This document shows positions 26,075 to 43,028 of a stretch of DNA of 64,000 bases, one piece after another; positions within the stretch are counted from its first letter, which is position 1; every line of letters starts with the position of its first letter. The position numbers and the translations under genes were made by a program. This DNA is from Olsenella profusa F0195 (lineage in GTDB: Bacteria; Actinomycetota; Coriobacteriia; Coriobacteriales; Atopobiaceae): positions 1-64,000 of the forward strand of contig NZ_AWEZ01000030.1 of NCBI RefSeq assembly GCF_000468755.1. Reading direction: 5' to 3'. The notes below the pieces were generated by a model that saw only the letters and a program-made list of their open reading frames with translations, made no database searches and was not told the origin of the DNA.

Positions 26075-26851
26075 CTATCCGTCCCACGTGGTCTTGGGGT
26101 CGTACCCAAAGAGGGCGTCAAGCACGCGGATGTACCATGCGCGCTGGTCGGGATATGTCTCGGGTGTGGTGGGATCGTCCTGCCGCGAACCGTCCTGTTC
26201 CCCCTCGACCTTCACGGGCGTCTCGCCCTTGCCCACGTACCCGCGCTTGCGCGCCTCGTCCTCGATGCCCTCCTGGGACTGCAGGCGGTCGTCATCCTGG
26301 CGCAGCGCCACGTTCTGGGCGCTCACCTCGTCATAACGCTGCTGCAGCACCTGGCCGGTGCGCACGGCGACGTAGTAGTTCTTGACGGGCCCAAAGAGCG
26401 CCACCACGACCACGACGAGCGCCGTGAGCGCACCCAGGGCAACCCGGTGCACCGCCACCCAGTCGCGCACCGCCTCGATGGCATCCTGGGGGCTCGCGAT
26501 GGTGCGACGCATGCGGCCGGGTGCGACGCGAGCGTCGCGACCCACATCCCGCCGATCGGTCGAGCGGCCTCGTCCCCGCCGGCCCCTGCCGCGCCCTTGG
26601 CCCTCCGGCTCCTTGGGCGCGGACCGCCTTGCAGCCGACGCGCCATCCTTGGCATGGTGACGACGGGGAACCGGCCTCTGGGCACGACGGCCCTCGCGCT
26701 CGGGCGGCTCCCCGTGGATGGTGAGGGGCCTCCCAGCCTCCCTGGGTCGCGCCGCGCCGGCATCGTGACGCCTGGTGCCATGCGCGCGCACCTTTGCCGC
26801 CGAGGCGGGGGCATCCTGTCGCTGGTCTGGGAAAGTCATGCCGGGTGTCAT
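26075..26851 (-). CDS. Septum-formation protein of the FtsB/DivIC family
   Basis: 258 aa from ATG 26851; a GTG at 26869 and an ATG at 26839 are alternatives and no ribosome site decides. A long basic, disordered cytoplasmic N-terminus (to about 115) precedes one transmembrane helix (VALGALTALVVVVVALFG), a coiled coil (VLQQRYDEVSAQNVALRQDDDR) and the family end motif EDEARKRGYVGKGET. A C-terminal extension ends PKTTWDG. DivIC/FtsB connects to FtsL in the divisome. Downstream, two bases away, lies the frameshifted Ppx/GppA gene, a common actinobacterial neighbour. Confidence 0.85.
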   Translation of the reverse strand: MTPGMTFPDQRQDAPASAAKVRAHGTRRHDAGAARPREAGRPLTIHGEPPEREGRRAQRPVPRRHHAKDGASAARRSAPKEPEGQGRGRGRRGRGRSTDRRDVGRDARVAPGRMRRTIASPQDAIEAVRDWVAVHRVALGALTALVVVVVALFGPVKNYYVAVRTGQVLQQRYDEVSAQNVALRQDDDRLQSQEGIEDEARKRGYVGKGETPVKVEGEQDGSRQDDPTTPETYPDQRAWYIRVLDALFGYDPKTTWDG

Positions 26852-26968
26852 CTCATCTTTGGTTGGCACGAGTGCGTTAGGCTAGTTATACCAAAGGCGC
26901 GGCATCGATGTCGCGCCCACGGCTGATGAGGACAACAACTCCGCACGCCCCGGGCATGGGCCCGGCCT

Positions 26969-27826
26969 CTATTCCCCGTGCTTGGCCTCGTCCCAGAGGT
27001 CGTCGAGCTGCGCGGTGGAGAGGTCCTCCAGCCTCACGCCGCGTCGGCGTGCCGCCGCCTCCATCGACGCCCAGCGCCGGCGGAACTTGCGGTTGGAGGC
27101 GGCCAGGGCCCCCTCGGCATCGATCCCCTCGTGGCGCGCCACATTGACCAGCGCAAAGAGCAGGTCCCCAAACTCCAGGGTGGCCACCGCAGAGCCAGGC
27201 TCCTCGGCCTCGAACTCGGAACGCTCCTCGGCGACCTTGTCCCACACGTCCGCGACCGTCTCCCACTCGAAGCCAGCCTTGGCCGCGCGCCTCGACAGCT
27301 TCTGGGCCTGCATGAGTGCCGGCAACGAGCGCGGCACGCTGTCCATCAGGCCAGGCCCATCGCCACCCTCATCGGCCTTCCCAAGGCGCTCCTTGCGCTT
27401 GACGCCGTCCCAGATGTCGAGCACCTGGCCGGCGGTGTCGGTGGCCCCGTATGCGGCGGCGTCGCCAAACACATGGGGGTGGCGGCGCACGAGCTTCTCG
27501 TTGAGGTCGTGGCACAGGTCATCGAGCGTGAACTCGCCTGCGTCGGATGCGATCTGCGCATGGAGGAGCACCTGCTCCAGGACATCGCCCAGCTCCTCGC
27601 GCACATGATCGACGTCGTCGGCCTCGATGGCGTCAACGGCCTCATAGGCCTCCTCGATCATGTTCCTGGTGATGGAGTGGTGCGTCTGCGCCTTGTCCCA
27701 CGGGCAGCCGTCCGGCTGGCGCAGGCGCCAGATCGTGCGTACGAGACGGTCGAACTCGGGATGCGCGCCAGGGGCGCCGGAGCGCCCGCTCGCCTCGGCG
27801 TCCACCCTATCGGATAGCCTGGCCAT
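26969..27826 (-). CDS. mazG: Nucleoside triphosphate pyrophosphohydrolase MazG
   Basis: 285 aa from ATG 27826 (GGGGGGA upstream). Two MazG domains: the first with CPWDKAQTHHSI, EEAYEAVDAI and EELGDVLEQVLLHA (metal-binding EExxE and ExxD), the second with EERSEFE and EFGDLLFALVN. It hydrolyses NTPs or dNTPs to NMP and pyrophosphate, cleaning the nucleotide pool in the cytosol. It is transcribed away from the rRNA operon terminator, in the same direction. Confidence 0.95.
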   Translation of the reverse strand: MARLSDRVDAEASGRSGAPGAHPEFDRLVRTIWRLRQPDGCPWDKAQTHHSITRNMIEEAYEAVDAIEADDVDHVREELGDVLEQVLLHAQIASDAGEFTLDDLCHDLNEKLVRRHPHVFGDAAAYGATDTAGQVLDIWDGVKRKERLGKADEGGDGPGLMDSVPRSLPALMQAQKLSRRAAKAGFEWETVADVWDKVAEERSEFEAEEPGSAVATLEFGDLLFALVNVARHEGIDAEGALAASNRKFRRRWASMEAAARRRGVRLEDLSTAQLDDLWDEAKHGE

Positions 27827-27846
27827 ATGAATCCCCCCCAAATGCA

Positions 27847-27878
27847 GGGAGCCCCCGACGCGTACGCCGGGGGCTCCC
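27847..27878 (-). terminator. rRNA operon terminator hairpin
   Basis: GGGAGCCCCCG-10 nt-CGGGGGCTCCC, an 11-bp perfect stem just past the 5S gene. It also lies about 20 bases upstream of mazG and so separates the two units. Confidence 0.8.
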
Positions 27879-27895
27879 CCACGAAATGCCGCTCG

Positions 27896-28016
27896 TTGGT
27901 CGGCGGCGTCCTGCTCTCCCACGGACTGACTCCGCAGTACCATCGGCGCTCGGGGGCTTAACTTCCGGGTTCGGTATGGGGCCGGGTGTGCCTCCCCTGC
28001 CATGGTCGCCGACCAA
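27896..28016 (-). rRNA. rrf: 5S ribosomal RNA
   Basis: Minus strand. Ends pair (TTGGTCGGCG with CGCCGACCAA), and the conserved loop ATACCGAACCCGGAAGTTAAG is recognisable within. Ends are approximate. Confidence 0.95.
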
Positions 28017-28129
28017 CGAGGGACATTCCACTGTCAACCGAGGACGCCTGGGGCGTGCCCTCAGGGCCGCACAGCGCGACTTCGGACGACCCCCAGACGG
28101 GGGGATCGCATCGATCCGATCACCTGAGT

Positions 28130-32815
<4,686 letters not shown>

Positions 32816-33032
32816 AAAGGTCGAATCGGGTTGCCCCGACTCCATTTCCCTTTGCGGTCTGTCATCCGTCTTAGGATCTCGCTGATCTGGATTCGCTTGG
32901 CATCGAATTGACGTACTCGTAAAATTCGAACTTCGCTCTGCTGTCTCTTGTCGATCTTTCGATCGCGGTATCCGGTTTTCAAGGTTCGCCGCGCCGCCGT
33001 TCGCCCACTGCTCCCGTGCGGCGCGAAAAGAA

Positions 33033-33060
33033 ATAATACGCTTCCGCCCACCCCGCTCAA
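33033..33060 (-). promoter_or_regulatory. rRNA operon promoter
   Basis: TTGAGC (33060-33055), a 16-base spacer and TATTAT (33038-33033) on the minus strand, about 220 bases before the 16S gene. The leader between (32816-33032) holds CCTTGAAAACCGG-type leader sequence and no gene. Confidence 0.65.
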
Positions 33061-33142
33061 GGGTCACCCAACCCCTCCATAAGACGGACACAACTCCTTC
33101 CGTTGGCCTACTCCCTAGGCCGTTCGACAGGCAGGTCGCAGC

Positions 33143-34549
33143 CTACTGTTGTAGGTATGCCTTGTAGCCACCACGGATGATGGCAGAGGCCTCGTCCATG
33201 AGCTCATCGCGCTCGCGCGTGGTGGGGGCCTCGGCGTAGATGCGCATGAGTGGCTGCTCCCGTGAGGGGCGCAGCATGAGCCAGGAGTCGTCCTCGAAGT
33301 CCACCTTCAGACCCTCGGCATGGGAGGTCCTGACGACCTGCCTGCCGCACAGCTCACGAGGGTTGACACCCTGCAGCACGTTCGCGAAGGCCTGCACCTT
33401 GGCAACCTCGAGCCTGATGTCACGACGTCCATAGTCCCTGTGGCCGATGAGGTCGTCCAGCTCCCTGGCAAGCCGACTGAGGGGCCTTCCCGACTGGCGT
33501 ACCAGCTCCACGAGCAGCAGGGCGCCGTATATGCCATCGCGTTCGGTGAGGTGGCGTGGGATGCTGACGCCACCATACTCCTCGCCGGCAAGCATCACGT
33601 CGCCATCGGCCATCTCCGCATGCATGCGCGAGAAGCCGACGGGGACGGGCGTGAACGGCAGGCCGAGGCGCTGCGCCATGAGGCGCACGGAGCACGAGCT
33701 GGACATGGTGGTGACGACGCGCCCGCGCTGGCAACGGTTGCGCACCAGATGCGAGATGACCAGGGGGACCATGCGCTGGGGCGAGATGAGATGACCCAAC
33801 TCGTCGACGACGGCCGACCTCATGGCAACGCTGTCGAGCACGATGCCCATGTCGGCATGGCTCTGCCGCACCAGCTCCTCGCACCCATCGGCCCAGGGAT
33901 CGGCCGCCACGGGGTGCAGGCCACCAAAGTCCTCGCGCACCTCCATGTGCAGGGAGCGCACGCGCACGCCCAGATGACCGAGGGCACCCACAAGTGCGGG
34001 CCCGCCCACGCCGTGCAGGGGGTCAACGACGACGGTGAGCCCAGCGTATCCCGCGTCGGGCACGAACTCCGCCGTCAAGGCATCCTGATAGGGCGTGGTG
34101 ACGTCGCGCAGGCCATACGCGCCCAACGTCATCGGCTCGGCTATGCCGGCCAGGCGGTCGACCTGCTCGGCGAAGCCGGTGGAGACGGTGGATCCGTCGG
34201 GCCCGAGCACATGGATCGCGCTGTGCTCGCAGGGGGCGTCGGCGGTGCCCACCAGCACGCCACCCGCAAGCGCCTCATCGTGTGCTATCGCCCATGAGAG
34301 GGCGGGCAGGGGGCAGGGGGCCTGGGACAGCTGGGCGCCAACACCCTCCCCCGCAAGGATGGAGGCGACCAGCTCCGCGAACGGACGCCCCTGGTGCCTG
34401 CCGTCATATCCCACGACGACGCTCGCGCCCGGAGCCCCCTCACGCCAGGTGCGCGCGAGGGCCGCCGCGATGGAGGAGACGTTAGCCTCGTCGAAGCCGT
34501 CATCAAACCGGGCATGCCACCCGCTGGTGTCAAAGGTGATGAAGCTCAT
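33143..34549 (-). CDS. Phosphohexomutase homologue with degraded active site
   Basis: 468-aa member of the phosphoglucomutase/phosphomannomutase superfamily. The overall fold motifs are kept: GEEYGGVSIPRHLTERDGI (sugar loop, usually GEESGG) at 322-340 and RPSREQPLMRIY (phosphate loop, usually RPSGTEP). But the catalytic Ser loop TASHNP is replaced by GTADAPCEHS (101-110), and the metal loop DGDxDR by LDSVAMRS (238-245). Without phosphoserine and metal Asp residues it is unlikely to be a normal mutase. It is 13 bases from galU and in the same operon, so it may regulate or bind the glucose-1-phosphate branch. Direction and start ATG are clear. Confidence 0.8.
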   Translation of the reverse strand: MSFITFDTSGWHARFDDGFDEANVSSIAAALARTWREGAPGASVVVGYDGRHQGRPFAELVASILAGEGVGAQLSQAPCPLPALSWAIAHDEALAGGVLVGTADAPCEHSAIHVLGPDGSTVSTGFAEQVDRLAGIAEPMTLGAYGLRDVTTPYQDALTAEFVPDAGYAGLTVVVDPLHGVGGPALVGALGHLGVRVRSLHMEVREDFGGLHPVAADPWADGCEELVRQSHADMGIVLDSVAMRSAVVDELGHLISPQRMVPLVISHLVRNRCQRGRVVTTMSSSCSVRLMAQRLGLPFTPVPVGFSRMHAEMADGDVMLAGEEYGGVSIPRHLTERDGIYGALLLVELVRQSGRPLSRLARELDDLIGHRDYGRRDIRLEVAKVQAFANVLQGVNPRELCGRQVVRTSHAEGLKVDFEDDSWLMLRPSREQPLMRIYAEAPTTRERDELMDEASAIIRGGYKAYLQQ

Positions 34550-34561
34550 GGGGCGAGACGC

Positions 34562-35470
34562 CTACCCACACAGCTGGGAGGCGCAGGAACCCAGCGCCTC
34601 CCTGAAGGGTGCGCGCGACGCGTCACCGGCAAGGGCGAGTCGGGCATTCACGGCAGCCCAGGCAGCGGGCGTACCCGTGTCGCAGCCCTCGTCGGGATCG
34701 ACGACCAGGGCATACATGTCCTCCTCCTCAAGCAGGCGCTCCATGGCATCGGTGAGCTGAATCTCCCCACCGGCACCAACGCCCTGGGTTTCGAGAAGCT
34801 CCATGACGCGGGGCGAGAGCAGGTAGCGGCCGACGATGAAGAGGTGGCTGGGCGCGTCCCGTGGTGCGGGCTTCTCGACCAGGCCCGAGACCTTCCAGAC
34901 GGCACCCTCCCGCTCGTCGTCCTCGGGGTGCGCATCGGGCAGGGACTCCACACGGGTGCCGGCGATGATGCCATAGCGGCTCACCTGGTCGGCGGGAACG
35001 GGGGCGACCGCGATGACGGAGGCGCCCCCATGCGCGTCGGAGACGCGCTTCATGTTGACGCACATCTGGCGATCGGGCACGAAGTAGTCCCCCAGAAGCA
35101 CGAAGAAGGGGTCATCCCCCGTCTCGCCCGCGGCGCAGAGCACGGCATGCCCCAGGCCCTTGGGCTGATCCTGGTAGACGAAGCTCACCGGGAGCGAGCC
35201 GGCATCGTGTATGGCGTCCGCCTCGGCGTCCTTGCCCCGGTTGCGCAGCATGTCCTCGTAGCCACCATCCACACGAAAGTATGACTCTATCTGCGGCTTC
35301 TCGCGCGAGTTGACGATGACGACCCCGTCGACCCCATCGGGCTCGAGGGCCTCTTCCACCACATACTGGATGACGGGCTTGCTGAGGATGGGAAGAAGCT
35401 CCTTGGGGGTCACCTTGGTGGCAGGGAGGAATCGCGTCCCAAGGCCAGCTGCGGGAATGACTGCCTTCAT
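34562..35470 (-). CDS. galU: UTP-glucose-1-phosphate uridylyltransferase
   Basis: 302 aa from ATG 35470 with AAAGGA 7 bases upstream. The nucleotide-binding start AVIPAAGLGTRFLPATK and KELLPILSKPVIQYVVEE are diagnostic; VEKPAP and GEIQLTDAM follow. It makes UDP-glucose for cell-envelope glycans and galactose metabolism. The mutase-like gene follows on the same strand. Confidence 0.95.
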   Translation of the reverse strand: MKAVIPAAGLGTRFLPATKVTPKELLPILSKPVIQYVVEEALEPDGVDGVVIVNSREKPQIESYFRVDGGYEDMLRNRGKDAEADAIHDAGSLPVSFVYQDQPKGLGHAVLCAAGETGDDPFFVLLGDYFVPDRQMCVNMKRVSDAHGGASVIAVAPVPADQVSRYGIIAGTRVESLPDAHPEDDEREGAVWKVSGLVEKPAPRDAPSHLFIVGRYLLSPRVMELLETQGVGAGGEIQLTDAMERLLEEEDMYALVVDPDEGCDTGTPAAWAAVNARLALAGDASRAPFREALGSCASQLCG

Positions 35471-35595
35471 GGGTTGTCCTTTCGTGTCACGCGTTGCCAA
35501 CGCACAGGCATGCGCCAGGGCCTTCAGCATACCCGTCTGGCATGCGTCACGCCAACCGACTCTCCCGAACGGGACGGTACGGAGAGCGGCGCGGC

Positions 35596-36018
35596 CTAGT
35601 CGTCTATGGTGATGCCCTGCCCCTCCAGGTACGTCAGCCACCTGCGCTGCGTGTCATACGAGAGGGCATGCTCCATGAGGCACGCCTCGGCGTCGGCGGT
35701 ATCATAGTCCACGCCAAGGTCCCTGTTGAGGAAGGTGCGCAGCATGCGGTGGCAGCGCCAGACATGCGCGGCGTACTCGCGGCCCGCGGGCGTGAGCATC
35801 ACGCGGCCATAGCGGTTCTGCTCCACGTAGCCGCCGTCCTTGAGCGTCGAGATGGCCTTGTTGACGCTGGCCTTGGAGACCTGGAGCTGGTCGGCGACGT
35901 CCACGGAGCGGATGCCGGCGGGGTCTTCCGTCTCAAGCGTGATGCGGTAGATTGACTCGAGATAGTCCTCGTTGGCCATGGTGAGATCATGGCGAACGCC
36001 TTCGGTTGCCTGTGGCAT
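35596..36018 (-). CDS. DtxR/MntR-family metal-dependent repressor
   Basis: 140 aa: winged helix (about residues 14-75, with VSKASVNKAISTLKDGGYVE) and the dimerisation/metal domain (HRMLRTFLNRDLGV, EACLMEHALS). No C-terminal SH3-like domain, as in MntR. The start at 36018 is fixed by GGAGGA. It probably senses Fe or Mn and controls uptake; its targets are not in this window. Confidence 0.88.
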   Translation of the reverse strand: MPQATEGVRHDLTMANEDYLESIYRITLETEDPAGIRSVDVADQLQVSKASVNKAISTLKDGGYVEQNRYGRVMLTPAGREYAAHVWRCHRMLRTFLNRDLGVDYDTADAEACLMEHALSYDTQRRWLTYLEGQGITIDD

Positions 36019-36120
36019 GGTTCCTCCGCTGGGGTCGACTGCAGAACGCTCGTTGGCCTAGATATACCCGATTCGACGGATGCGCGAACCGACGGGGCCG
36101 ACTCATCCCTGCGAGAGCGG

Positions 36121-37401
36121 CTATGCCTCGTCCTCGACGTCGGGGACGGTGAGCCGCTCGACGTGCGCGCCCAGCGACTGGAGCTTGCCCACAAAGCCCT
36201 CGTAGCCACGGTCGATGTGGTAGATGTCGGAGACGGTCGTGTAGCCATCCGCCACCAGCCCCGCCATCACCAGGGCCGCTCCACCACGCAGGTCGGGCGA
36301 CTTGACCTCCGCGCCAGAGAAGCGTGGCACGCCATGCACGATGGCATGGTGGCCCTCGATGCGGACGTTGGCGCCCATGCGCGAGAGCTCGCTGGCAAAC
36401 ATGAAGCGATTCTCAAAGACGTTCTCGGTGATGACGCAGGAGTCATCACCCTGGGCGAGCAGGCACATGGTCTGCGCCTGCATGTCGGTGGGAAAGCCCG
36501 GGAAGGGCAGCGTCTGGATGTCGACGGAGTGAATGGGCCTCGTGCGGCTCACGACGCAGCCATCGTCCTGGCGGTCGATGGAAAGGCCCATGAGCTCGTA
36601 CTTCTTGAGGACGAGCCCCAGGTGGATGGGCTTGAAGCCGCGGATCGTGATCGGCCCTCCGACGAGGGCACCCATGGCGAGGAAGGTGCCGGCCTCGATG
36701 CGGTCGCCCACCACTCGATGCTCCACGGGATGGAGCGCTCCCACGCCCTCGATCTCGATGACGGGGGAGCCCGCCCCGCGCACCTTGGCGCCCATCTCGT
36801 TGAGGAGGTTGGCGAGATCCACGATCTCGGGCTCGCGGGCGGCGTTGTCGATGGTGGTGACGCCCCTGGCGTGCACGGAGGCCATCATGAGGTTCTCCGT
36901 GGCTCCCACGCTCGCGAAGTCCAGCGTGACGGTCGCACCCGTGAGCCCCTGGGGCGTGGTCGCATAGATGTTGCCATGATCGATGCCGAAGGAGACGCCT
37001 AGGGCCTCAAGGCCGAGGATGTGCATGTCTATCTTGCGGGCACCGATGTTGCAGCCGCCCGGCATGGCGACGATGGCCTTGCCGAAGCGGGAGAGCAGCG
37101 GCCCGAGCACCGCCGTCGAGGCGCGCATCTGCGCCACGAGGTGATAGGGGGCCTCCCATCTCGTGACGTCCGAGGTGTCGATCCGCAGCTCGTGCTTGCC
37201 CAGCACCTCGATGGAGGCGCCCATGTAGGTGAGCACCTTGCCCATGACATGGACATCGGCGATGTCAGGCACGTTGGTGAGGGTGGAGACGCCCGGGGCC
37301 ATGAGCGTGGCCGCCATGAGCTTGAGCGCCGAGTTCTTGGCGCCCTCCACCATCACCTCTCCCCCAAGGGGGTGGCCACCTTCGACCCTAATGACTTCCA
37401 T
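36121..37401 (-). CDS. murA: UDP-N-acetylglucosamine 1-carboxyvinyltransferase
   Basis: 426 aa, first committed enzyme of peptidoglycan synthesis, adding enolpyruvate from PEP to UDP-GlcNAc. Seen: GAKNSALKLMAA near the start and the flexible loop MPGGCNIGARKID with the fosfomycin-target Cys near 116. GGAGGACGG stands before the ATG. It lies 22 bases after atpC and is probably the last gene of the ATP synthase transcript. Confidence 0.96.
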   Translation of the reverse strand: MEVIRVEGGHPLGGEVMVEGAKNSALKLMAATLMAPGVSTLTNVPDIADVHVMGKVLTYMGASIEVLGKHELRIDTSDVTRWEAPYHLVAQMRASTAVLGPLLSRFGKAIVAMPGGCNIGARKIDMHILGLEALGVSFGIDHGNIYATTPQGLTGATVTLDFASVGATENLMMASVHARGVTTIDNAAREPEIVDLANLLNEMGAKVRGAGSPVIEIEGVGALHPVEHRVVGDRIEAGTFLAMGALVGGPITIRGFKPIHLGLVLKKYELMGLSIDRQDDGCVVSRTRPIHSVDIQTLPFPGFPTDMQAQTMCLLAQGDDSCVITENVFENRFMFASELSRMGANVRIEGHHAIVHGVPRFSGAEVKSPDLRGGAALVMAGLVADGYTTVSDIYHIDRGYEGFVGKLQSLGAHVERLTVPDVEDEA

Positions 37402-37423
37402 CCGTCCTCCAGCCCATGGCGCC

Positions 37424-37858
37424 CTAGGCGTCAGGCGTCACCGCCGTGTCCTGCGCATGCTTCAGCAGCAGGTTACACCACTTGATCTTCTCATCGTAAT
37501 ACGCGCGGCGGCTGTCACGCTCGGGAAGGGCGTCGCGCGCGTCAAATGCGGCCTCGCGCGTGTCGCGCACCACGTCGGGCTCGATGTCATCGGAGCGCCG
37601 GGCATGGTCGGCCAGGATGATGACCTCCTCGCCGCCTATCTCGGCATAGCCGCCCGAGATGATGATGTGGGTGGTGCCGCCACCGTCCTCCTCGCGCAGG
37701 TTGAGACGCACGACGCCATCGCCCAGCGCGCAGATCTCGGCCGCATGGCCGGGCCACACACCCAGCTCGCCGGAGGCCGTGACCAGCACCAGGCTCTGGA
37801 CGGGCCCCTCGAAGAGAAGCCGATCCGGGCGCACGAACTGACAGGTAAGCTCCGCCAT
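37424..37858 (-). CDS. atpC: ATP synthase epsilon subunit
   Basis: 144 aa. The N-terminal beta-sandwich (RLLFEGPVQSLVL, GELGVWPGHA) is conserved, with a C-terminal helical part (ARRSDDIEPDVVRDTREAAFDA). It couples rotor gamma to the c-ring and can inhibit hydrolysis. It lies 9 bases after atpD. Confidence 0.93.
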   Translation of the reverse strand: MAELTCQFVRPDRLLFEGPVQSLVLVTASGELGVWPGHAAEICALGDGVVRLNLREEDGGGTTHIIISGGYAEIGGEEVIILADHARRSDDIEPDVVRDTREAAFDARDALPERDSRRAYYDEKIKWCNLLLKHAQDTAVTPDA

Positions 37859-37867
37859 GCCGTCGCC

Positions 37868-40266
<2,399 letters not shown>

Positions 40267-40272
40267 CGGGCG

Positions 40273-41922
40273 CTACTCCTGGCCCTTTGCGTCTGTGCCC
40301 GCCGCCAGGCTGTCGGGTGTCGCGGCGGCTTCGGCAACCGTCGACCGGTTGGGATGCTCCTGCAGGAAGGCCTTCTTGAAGGAGGCGACGTGATGGTTGA
40401 TGCGCTCACCCAGCTCGTCCGTGATCTTGCCCCCCATGACCAGGTTGCGCACGCCCGGATGGTTATCGGCCATGTACTTGGCCAGGTTATCGCGGAAGAG
40501 CGTGACGTGGTCGAGGTCGATGTCATCGAGGAAGTCGCCCTTGGCGGCGTAGATGGCGATGGCCTGGTCGGCGGCGTCAAGCGCGGCGTATCGACCCTGC
40601 TTGAGCATCTCCATCATGTGCGCACCATGGTTGAGCTGGTACTGCGTGGTGGCATCGAGGTCGGAGCCGAACTGTGCGAACGCCTGCTTCTCGCGATAGG
40701 AGGCGAGGTCGAGGCGCAGCGTGCCGGCGACCTGCTTCATGGCGGGAAGCTGCGCGGCACCACCGACGCGCGACACCGAGATGCCCACGTCGACGGCTGG
40801 CCTCTGCCCCTGGAAGAAGAGGTTGGACTGCAGGTAGATCTGGCCGTCGGTGATGGAGATCACGTTGGTGGGGATGTACGCCGAGACATCGCCCTCCTGG
40901 GTCTCGATGATCGGGAGGGCCGTCAGCGAGCCGCCGCCGTTCTCGTCGGACATCTTGCAGGCGCGCTCGAGCAGACGAGAGTGCAGGTAGAAGATGTCGC
41001 CGGGATAGGCCTCGCGCCCGGGTGGGCGGTGCAGCGTCAGTGACATCTGACGATAGGCGACGGCCTGCTTGGAGAGGTCGTCGTAGACCACCAGCACGTG
41101 ACCGCCACGATGCGCCTCGTCCGCAGGATGGCCGTTCTCGTCGTTGTACATGAAGTACTCGCCGATGGCCGCGCCGGCCATGGGAGCGATGTACTGCAAC
41201 GGTGCGGAGTCGGCCGCCGTCGCGGCAACGATGATGGTCTTGTCCAGGACGTCCTGACGGGCCAGGGTCTCCCTGATGGCCGCGACCGTCGAGGCCTTCT
41301 GGCCGATGGCGACGTAGATGCAGAGCATGTCGGTATCGCGCTGGTTGACGATGGCGTCGATGGCGATGGCCGTCTTGCCCGTCTTGCGATCGCCGATGAT
41401 GAGCTCGCGCTGGCCACGGCCGATGGGCACCATGGCATCGATGGACATGAGCCCCGTCTGGACGGGCTCGCACACGGGCTGACGCTCCATGATGCCCGGC
41501 GCCTTGAACTCGATGGGGCGGCGCCCGTCCACATCGATGGCACCAAGGCCGTCGATGGGCTGGCCGAGGGGGTTCACCACGCGTCCGAGCATGGCACGGC
41601 CGACCGGGATGTCCATGACGCGACCGGTGGTGCGGCACTCGTCACCCTCGCGGATCGAGTCGACCTCGCCAAAGAGCACGGCACCGACCTCGTCCACGTC
41701 GAGGTTCTGGGCGAGGCCATACACGCTGTTGCCCGTGCTGGAGCTGGTGAACTCCAAAAGCTCGCCCGCCATGGCGCTCTTGAGGCCACTGATGTGCGCG
41801 ATGCCGTCACCCACCTCGGTGACCACCGAGGCCTCCTGACGGTCGACGGTGGAGCGAATGCTCGCAAGCTCCCGCTGGAGCGTGCTCATGATCCTTGCCG
41901 AGCTGATAGTCTCTTCTGTCAC
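40273..41922 (-). CDS. atpA: ATP synthase alpha subunit
   Basis: 549 aa non-catalytic nucleotide-binding F1 subunit. Walker [14 protein letters not shown] and the arginine-finger segment [11 protein letters not shown] are present. The GTG start at 41922 overlaps the atpH stop (GTGA). The C-terminus has an extra tail of about 25 residues rich in Ala and Thr. Confidence 0.96.
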   Translation of the reverse strand: MTEETISSARIMSTLQRELASIRSTVDRQEASVVTEVGDGIAHISGLKSAMAGELLEFTSSSTGNSVYGLAQNLDVDEVGAVLFGEVDSIREGDECRTTGRVMDIPVGRAMLGRVVNPLGQPIDGLGAIDVDGRRPIEFKAPGIMERQPVCEPVQTGLMSIDAMVPIGRGQRELIIGDRKTGKTAIAIDAIVNQRDTDMLCIYVAIGQKASTVAAIRETLARQDVLDKTIIVAATAADSAPLQYIAPMAGAAIGEYFMYNDENGHPADEAHRGGHVLVVYDDLSKQAVAYRQMSLTLHRPPGREAYPGDIFYLHSRLLERACKMSDENGGGSLTALPIIETQEGDVSAYIPTNVISITDGQIYLQSNLFFQGQRPAVDVGISVSRVGGAAQLPAMKQVAGTLRLDLASYREKQAFAQFGSDLDATTQYQLNHGAHMMEMLKQGRYAALDAADQAIAIYAAKGDFLDDIDLDHVTLFRDNLAKYMADNHPGVRNLVMGGKITDELGERINHHVASFKKAFLQEHPNRSTVAEAAATPDSLAAGTDAKGQE

Positions 41923-42392
41923 TGCTCATCACTTCCGATGAAGGTCGAGGCGAGCTGCTTGCGGATATGCGCAAGCTGCGCACGGATGGATGCGTCGTGG
42001 CGCTTGCCGCGGGCCTCGATGACAATGCCCCCGAGGATGGAGGGGTCGACATGCTCGATGAGGTAGACGGGTGCCCCGAGCTCCCTGCTGGTCTTTTCGA
42101 TGGCCTTCTGGCGCAGGGCATCGTCCATGGGGACCGACGTGGTGACGCTCACCGAGACGGTCTCGTCCTCGCTGTCGAGTATCTCCTTGTAGCGGCGGGA
42201 GACGGCCCTGATGAGGGCGTCGTCTCCGCTTGCGCGCATGGTGGCAAGGGTCTCGAGGACCTCCGGCGAGAACTTGCTTGCATGCTCCCACTGCCTGAGG
42301 TCGGCGTTGGCCCTGTCCTCCCCGCGCCCCGCTTCGATGAGGGCGCGGGCATATGCCTCCACCTTGCCATTGTCGCTACGGTTACCTGTCAT
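41919..42392 (-). CDS. atpH: ATP synthase delta subunit
   Basis: 157 aa peripheral-stalk subunit. The C-terminal motif [25 protein letters not shown] is typical. Length is slightly below the usual 175-180. It overlaps both atpF and atpA. Confidence 0.9.
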   Translation of the reverse strand: MTGNRSDNGKVEAYARALIEAGRGEDRANADLRQWEHASKFSPEVLETLATMRASGDDALIRAVSRRYKEILDSEDETVSVSVTTSVPMDDALRQKAIEKTSRELGAPVYLIEHVDPSILGGIVIEARGKRHDASIRAQLAHIRKQLASTFIGSDEQ

Positions 42393-42990
42393 CTCGTGTG
42401 CTCACTTCCGCGAGATAGCGCTCTGCGAGCCTGCGCTGCTCGTCCTCGCTGAGGTCGTTGCCGATGATCTTGCTGGCAATCTCCACGGACAGGTTGACCA
42501 CCTGGCCCGAGAGCTCGATCATGGCCTTCTTGCGCTCGGAGCTTACGGCGCCATGTGCCTTGGCGATGACCCCGGCTGCGTCCCGTTGCGCCTTTGCCAG
42601 CACACGGGAGCGCTCCTCCTCGGCCTCGCGCTTGGCGTCGGCAATGATCCGCTCCGCCTGCCTATGGGCCTCGGCGATCCGCGCCTCGTACTCCTTCTGC
42701 TCCTCGACCGCCTTGACCTTGGCCTGCTGGGCCTCATCAAGGTCGTTCTGGATCTTCTGCTGGCGCTTCTCCATCATCTCGACGATGGAGGGCAGTGCGA
42801 ACTTGGCCAGAACCGCCCAGATGACGAGAAAGGCGATGAGCGCGGGAACGAACTCGGCGGGCTTGGGTAGCAGCAGATCGGTGCCACTCGGAGAATCCGC
42901 GAGCGCCACTGTGGGGAACTGCATCGCCATCGCGGCGGATGCGAGCGCCGCCGCCCCCACGCGCCCCAACCCCTTCATGTTCCTGTCCAT
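42382..42990 (-). CDS. atpF: ATP synthase b subunit with signal-peptide-like N-terminus
   Basis: 202 aa from ATG 42990 (GGAGGATTTG upstream; a TTG at 43002 is less likely). An unusual N-terminus reads like a cleavable signal (GAAALASAAMAMQFPTVALA). It is followed by the normal membrane helix (EFVPALIAFLVIWAVLAKF) and a long charged coiled coil (about 70-170) that forms the stator. It overlaps atpH by 11 bases. Confidence 0.93.
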   Translation of the reverse strand: MDRNMKGLGRVGAAALASAAMAMQFPTVALADSPSGTDLLLPKPAEFVPALIAFLVIWAVLAKFALPSIVEMMEKRQQKIQNDLDEAQQAKVKAVEEQKEYEARIAEAHRQAERIIADAKREAEEERSRVLAKAQRDAAGVIAKAHGAVSSERKKAMIELSGQVVNLSVEIASKIIGNDLSEDEQRRLAERYLAEVSTRDDR

Positions 42991-43028
42991 CAAATCCTCC
43001 AACCCACAGTTTCCGTCGAGTGCCTGCC

